64,000 nucleotides of DNA from Owenia fusiformis (Eukaryota; Annelida; Polychaeta; Sabellida; Oweniidae), in contig CAIIXF020000006.1 in the NCBI GenBank assembly GCA_903813345.2, forward strand, positions 2,478,001 to 2,542,000. The letters are read 5' to 3'. Positions 58,348-64,000 of the stretch are shown in pieces. Each line of letters opens with the position of its first letter. Within the stretch, counting starts at the first letter, position 1. The position numbers and the translations under genes are program-made. The notes under the pieces are model-generated. The model saw only the letters and a program-made list of their open reading frames with translations, searched no databases and was not told the DNA's origin.

Positions 58348-61300
58348 TCAGTTATCAAGGGTCTCATTTCTGGTCTCTTTATCCAGTACTTCCTGAACAG
58401 CTTGCAGAACAATTTCATCATCAAGATCATCATCTTTTGTTTCATTGGTGACTGTGACCATTAGTCTGGTGTGTTCATTGCAACACTCTTCTCCGCCTTT
58501 GCAAAGGCAAAATATAGTGCAAGACAAGGCAGTCTTACGGCAAAGACAACGATCTGTACCACATATGTTATCATTGCTGGCACAATTACAATGTATCATC
58601 TTTAGCACTGAGTCTGGTGCGCATGAAACATTTGGTGGAAGGGTAACGGGCACTAACATGTTGTTGACAATATCCATTTGCCAGCCATACTCTGTTGGTT
58701 TCAACTTAGGAGGTAATGGTTTGTCTGCATGTTTCCACAGGGATGTTTGTAGATGAGCACGTTTTACATGTTCCTCAAAGGCCTTGTTTGAAGGTGGCAA
58801 TGACCGTAGTTCTGGGGATTTAGTAATGTTCTTGGCAGCATTTTTCTTGGTCCACACTTCATATCTAACATCAGACATAGTTTCAGATGACTTTGGATTG
58901 ATGCCATAACATGCTGCTATGAATTTAGTAGCCTGTGTCACTACATCTGATATTGGTATATTGTCTTCTCCAATCAGACTCAAAGGAGCATTTCCAGTCT
59001 TGATTATGTTAACTGCCTTAGTCTTGCCTATGCTGTAAAGACTGGATGTTGTGTCACAGCCTGTCAGGCTATGGGCAGCAAGAAGTTGTGAGGTGACATT
59101 TTTGTTGGAAGCTGACTCCTTCAATCTATTTACAGATGCTTTGATGTTAATAACATTTCTTCCAGCTAACACAGACTCCATAGTAACATGGGCAATTAGA
59201 TGGTGTTTATCATAGTGGTGAAGCAACAGGATGAAGACATCAGTGTCGTCACATACAACATTGATATTTTTACTTCCAGTCTTGGTTGCAGCTAGCATCT
59301 GGTGCACCATAATGACATCTGCTTCCTCATGCTAATTTTTCAGGTCAACTCGTTGACTAACAACTCCCCGATAGATTTGCATAGGCACTGGGTCAGGGCC
59401 TGTTATCACCAGCTTGTTGGCATTCTCACGAATAGTGCTCGTAAGATGATTAATGATTAAGTTTATCAGCTGAACTTTGTTTTTTGTTACATTGAGCACA
59501 ACATTCTGGGGAGGTAGTGGAGTGTTTGGTCCCAACTGGTATATACGTGTATTATTGGCGCTTCGGGCAGAGCGAGTACACCCCTTAGGACTATGCTCGT
59601 GGTACCTGTCAAACACCAGATACACATCTGCTGCATCATTCAGTTTCATCACATATTTTGTAAAGGCTGCACAGTAGCTACTGACAGTCCCTTGTACACT
59701 AGGCCATTGAATAGCCCATAAGATAGCACAACCATCTAAGATTTGGATCTCTGGTTTGTTTCCTCTTGCTGGCCTTTCAATTTTCAACATATTCTTCATA
59801 ACAGACTTGTTTGTTGGTGTTTTCAGGTTACCAGATTCATCGAACATAGAGGTTGGGATGGGTGCCAGCTCAAATGACATTACAGTTTTCATATCAAGTT
59901 GCCGGGTCATTACTAGGCCACAAACACGAGAGTAAACAAGATTGGTGTCATAGACAGGTGTTTCATCTACTTGTATGCTCTTTTTCCCAACAGCCATGGT
60001 CACAACCTAAAAGATATGCACCCTTTATGGAATAAAAAGTAAATCTAAATCAATGAAATAGAGATAAGAGGTTGAATAGGTTATCTAAATAAGACTGATC
60101 TCTGAAAATTCAAAATTTTTCTAATCTCAAAAATTATGTATTACCTTTGAAGTCAGTGGTTCATAGAATCCCTCAGGCCAGGTGGCTTCATATTTCACCA
60201 AGCACTCTCTACCTAGGATCGCAGAGTCTTGAGCATTGACCTTGGCAGAGCTAATCCGTCCTGTAACTATGTTTATAACACCATCAGGATGACCACTAGG
60301 ATCTAGAGGATCGATTACAGTACTCAGGGATTCTCTGAGCTTCAGTCTGTCACTGCAATCACCATCAACATGTGTAAGACCCTCTTCTTTGTGTCTGGTC
60401 ACAACTGTGGATTGGGCCTTGACAGTTTCACCAAGGTCCTGGATATCGTTTAGGATCTGACTGCATATATGCATGCTGAGAGCCCATCTTTTGAGAAGAG
60501 TTGGACTGAGTGTGTTGCCTATAATTCCAGAGGGTCCATGCCCATACCTCATATATGTGGTTTCTATCATCATATCTGACCAGATTCCATTCCAAATACC
60601 AGGCTGATGACGGGTAACATGCTGTCCTTGTAGGAATTTCTCAACAACATTCTGTGGAAGTCTCTCCATGTCTCGAAGATAGAACAGTCCATACCTAGCG
60701 TAGTTGTAGTGTCGTGCAGCAAAGAAATAGGGTAGCATAGATTCAACAGCAGCCAAATGGAGCAGCCAGTTGCCTTCCCTTTCAGCCCTGACAAATTGCA
60801 TCATGATGAATACTGGCTTGATAACATTCTCCACCCACAGTTTTGTAGTTTTGCTTTCTGATGATCTAGTGTTAAGGACATCTATGAGTTCTTGATAACT
60901 GTTAACCTGATGAATTACTGGTCTCAAAAGTTCTTCAACAAGGAGTCTCAATGCTCGAACATTGTTAGGATAATTCTTGCCTTTTAACATCTTGGTAACC
61001 CCAGCAAAGGAAGAACTGAGTATCTCTACTATTCCACTGTCTGACATTAGAATGCCGACACAACCAACAAAACTCATGAGCATGTGCATGCCCCCAAGTC
61101 TATTGATGAATGTATTATCAAAGGTTGTTGGGGTCCAGAAAATGACATCAGTGGCTACTTTGTACAACTGCTGGTCTGTTGTCAAAATTGTGTAATCTTG
61201 CTTACATGCTTGGGTCATCTCCTTTGCCTGATGCATGATGGTTAACATTGTGCTTGGGTCTGCTGGCTTAACATCAAGAAGTGGCCTATAGGCAAGTTTT

Positions 61301-63009
61301 GTTGCAGGTTTAATGATGGCGCCACTAGTCCTCGCTAACCTAGTATTGTAGCCCCCGAATTCTGGTGTCCCTGGTACAGATGTAACACGACTAAAGAATT
61401 CAAAGTCTATCTCTTGGACTCTATGAACATGATCAGTTTGTTGTTGTAATAGATCATTATTGAGAGGCTGTCGTTTGGCTAATTCTGGAGGCATCTTTGG
61501 TTTCTTTGGACCATCATATATGCGCTACTCAATGTCTGGTAGCTCTGGACTTCTAGAAGCTTGCTTTGTTAGCCTAGGGATAGTTAAGTCAAAGTCTTCA
61601 TCATCATTTTCTACTTCATTACTGCTTCCATATTGGGTTATCAGCATTGCAATAGCATGTGTTGATTTAAGGCCATTTTGTGAACAAATGTTGGCATCGA
61701 AGTTGTCTGTCATGACTTGTACTAGACCATTTTCCTGATTAAACAAACCCTGTTTTCCAATACGTGATTCCTCAGATTGTGCTGCACTAGACTTAAATCT
61801 TAACATCTCATCATATGAACAGCAGGTGTGGTATTGATGCATTGTGTCAATCATATTTCTGTCTTTCAGTTTAACACCTAGGTCTACTAGTAGTGGAGTA
61901 TACCTATTGGTCACAAGACTGGTAATCATATTGCCTATCATGATTGCTGGGAGGCATTCATAAGTTAGGCTCTTAGAAATCCTTGTTAACAACTTTATCA
62001 ATGTTGGTGATACTGGCCTTGTTGCTATGTCTTTATTCATTCGAATGTTGTATTTTCCATTTTCAGGTTGACGATCTTTGCTCTCATTTTTTATCTTTGC
62101 AGCAATATTCCCTATGTAGACATCATCAGTTTCTTCAGCAGCATCTTTATCATCTACCAGCTTGATGAGCTTATTTGCACCAGATTTATGCACCATAATG
62201 CTTGCATAATTGTGGCAAGAAAGAACAACATGTGTTGAAGCCAGCATTGTTTTCAGGTTTAACATCATTCTTTTTCTTTTAATGTTTCCACCATATTCCA
62301 GGTACACATTATGGAGCTCTAATGAGTTCCAAATTTCATGCTGATGTTGATTCACATAGTCAGCCAACATGATTAATGCTTGGTCAGTTTCATCTGTTTT
62401 TTCAGATTTTAAATGGTCAATGTTTTTTTTATTGATGAATTTTTTGTAACAATCAAGGTGATAACGAGCTTCAACAGCATGTAAATCAGATACTGCTCCT
62501 TCAACACGTGTACGCACCTGTCGTGCAAGCTCATCACCCCGTTCATGACAAATTCTCAGGATATTGCTTTTGAAGCTTGCTTGGCCAATTTCTTTTCTAT
62601 CACCAGTTCGGCAATAAACTATTTTTGATCCTCTGTTTGGATGCTTGGGATCTTCTTTACATAAGTTTCCGCAAAATAAGCAATTAAATTGGAAATGGAA
62701 AAGTTTTTCTGAATGCCTTGTCCGCTTAGGTGATGAGGGAGTAGCATTTAATGTCCCACTGTCTGATTTCCCTGAGTGTCGACGACAATGTTCTTTTGAA
62801 GTATAAGTCAAAATACAGGAATGATGGGCTCTTAGGGTCAAAGTTGGGTTTTCTAGCAATTTTTTCTCAAGCTGATCATGAATATCATCATCTCGTCGTT
62901 TGCTGTAATCTATTATAGTTCTAACACGTTTTGTTGTTATATTATTAGTCTCTTTTGCTGAACCGGGGCATGATAGGTGTGAGTTGTCAGCAAAGAAACA
63001 GGGATCCAT
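58348..63009 (-). pseudogene. Zinc-finger / XPG-like nuclease / Cys-rich protein, probable Academ-type transposase, two in-frame TAG codons
   Basis: Exon 1 is 63009-60145 and exon 2 is 60006-58348, joined in phase 0 through a 138-bp GT-AG intron (...LTSK|VVTMAVGKK...). Together they give 1508 codons, interrupted only by TAG at 61525-61527 (codon 495) and TAG at 59332-59334 (codon 1180). N-terminal zinc-binding residues are seen (FNCLFCGNLC..., RYHLDCYKKF). A middle region (EFFSRVTSVPGTPEF..., 455 codons) is conserved-looking but unknown to me. After the second TAG come HEEAD, VVCDDTDVFILLLHHY and HSLTGCDTTSSLYSIGKTKA, equivalent to the acidic XPG-I motif and GSDY-GIGPKxA turn of FEN/XPG nucleases. 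The C-terminus is CXC-like (CNCASNDNICGTDRCLCRKT, then about ten more cysteines). Academ DNA transposons carry an XPG-like domain. A domesticated or newly inactivated copy is possible; no ends were found. Confidence 0.65.
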
Positions 63010-63030
63010 CCTGGAATAATCAATCATCAA
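63010..63030 (-). other. Splice acceptor deciding the start of the Academ-like frame
   Basis: The frame is open to an ATG at 63030, but TTGATTATTCCAG directly precedes the ATG at 63009 and reads as an acceptor. I therefore chose Met at 63009 (MDPCFFADNS) with an upstream non-coding exon. Confidence 0.45.
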
Positions 63031-63499
63031 TTGTTTTCACAATTAAATCTCATTGAAATCTAACTAGACTTAACAAAATCTTGTCATTTATTGCTAATTA
63101 TGCTATTTTTTGACTTCCAAATCAAAGAGAGATATGTGTTACCTGATTATAATGGTATCCTTATTTCACTGTAGTAATCATTTCCTAATCTTCTTTCTTG
63201 ACTTATCTAACTCATATATGCTTCTGATACTTGTACAAGAAACCGTAAAATACTGACCTAAAAGTACTGTACTCCAGATTTCATGTTTATGCTATCAGGA
63301 ATCTACCCAAAAAATATCCATTGATCATTCTCTGATGTCACAAGCAAATAAACAATACTGGAGGTGAACTTGCTACACTGTTTACATTTTCCAATACATG
63401 GTCTAAAATCTAATCCTTACACAGAGGGGGAGAAACACCAGGGTTCAAAGATGACATACGCTTATAATGTAAATCTGTATTGAGATGACACGGTCGCTG

Positions 63500-63531
63500 A
63501 TTGGTCAAAAGTCGACAAACAAATGACGTCA
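63500..63531 (-). promoter_or_regulatory. CRE and CCAAT box upstream of the Academ-like gene
   Basis: TGACGTCA (63524-63531) and a reversed CCAAT (ATTGG, 63500-63504) lie ~500 bp upstream of the coding start. This fits a minus-strand promoter for a transcript with a 5' non-coding exon. Confidence 0.4.
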
Positions 63532-63849
63532 TCAATGGTGGTTTCAAAATTTTCGAAATACGCTTCAAATAATATTATGTTCATTTCTGGCGTGTTAACC
63601 AATATCATAGCTTCTCATTTCACATCAAGATAGAGAAAGGTGTACGGAATATGCCTATATCAATTAAACATCCCATCGAAGTGTAGTATTTGATAACTAG
63701 CCGATGAAAATTCGAACGAACGAAGGTGGTAAGCAAGAGAGGTAACTATGTCTGTCATCTTGAAACTCTGGGGCTTTCCCTCCTCTTTCCTTACACAACA
63801 AAGATGACCTTCTGTTTGAACTGTCAACAATGAGTTTCTTTCACATTTT

Positions 63850-63907
63850 ACACCCGTACCTCTACCCCCCCATCCCCATCCCCCCCATCCCCACCCCCTC
63901 CCCCTAT
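63850..63907. repeat. C-rich tract
   Basis: Runs of four to seven C separated by AT, T or A (CCCCCCCATCCCCATC...). The minus strand has several G-runs able to form a G-quadruplex. The rest of 63532-64000 shows no gene. Confidence 0.85.
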
Positions 63908-64000
63908 TAAAGGGTATACATTATAATTTTCTGAAATATTTTGATTTAAAGAACATATGTATATAACATAAATAGCTTAGTAAGATACAATCACAGAATC

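Noticed and set aside
1-64000. CRISPR arrays, rRNA genes, bacterial operons
   Set aside because: The tandem repeats lack unique spacers of constant length; no rRNA core sequence was recognised; all genes are intron-split.

Overview
The window is animal nuclear DNA, about one third GC and repeat-rich. Genes are split by many introns with GT-AG borders. The identifiable proteins are animal types: ZP-domain membrane proteins, syntaxin-6, an SLC16 transporter and NDUFA4/COXFA4. Mariner-like, PIF/Harbinger-like, foldback, SINE and LINE remnants lie in introns and between genes. This fits an invertebrate bilaterian; a marine, possibly lophotrochozoan, animal is my guess, but the sequence does not settle the phylum.

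Layout. 1-1030 is the end of a ~126-bp minisatellite, followed by a GC-rich inverted-repeat transposon (1482-2250). 4483-25965 is a minus-strand tandem cluster of ZP-domain genes: two complete paralogues (7489-13641, 494 aa; 17761-25965, 486 aa) and a 5' fragment of a third (4483-5041). I rebuilt both complete genes exon by exon with consistent phase; each has a signal peptide, EB/EGF-type modules, ZP-N, ZP-C, an RKRR furin site and a C-terminal membrane anchor. 26.8-29.9 kb holds a CRE/TATA promoter-like site, a ~17-copy 91-bp satellite with a hairpin in each unit, and an ORF for a small membrane protein. 30.9-31.4 kb is a transposon with a 6-bp target duplication just upstream of syntaxin-6 (plus strand, 31633-40616, 250 aa, eight exons). 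Its second intron has the signature of a U12-type AT-AC intron, and its third intron carries a foldback transposon with a perfect 9-bp target duplication. 43.2-44.4 kb is NDUFA4 (minus, 80 aa, three exons). 45.5-48.7 kb is an SLC16/monocarboxylate-transporter-like gene (minus, 546 aa, six exons). 50.2-51.1 kb is a second foldback copy, followed by hairpin elements and a second copy of a PIF/Harbinger-like element split by 1.1 kb. 58.3-63.0 kb is a large minus-strand two-exon gene for a zinc-finger/XPG-like-nuclease/Cys-rich protein, probably an Academ-type transposase, whose frame is interrupted by exactly two TAG codons.

The host genes do not form one pathway. The ZP genes are the only local family and arose by tandem duplication. 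The strongest observations are the U12 AT-AC intron, the foldback family whose spacer derives from an AGGTCA-rich tandem repeat found elsewhere in the window, the ZP cluster, and the Academ-like gene. Exon borders were read by eye and may be off by one or two bases.
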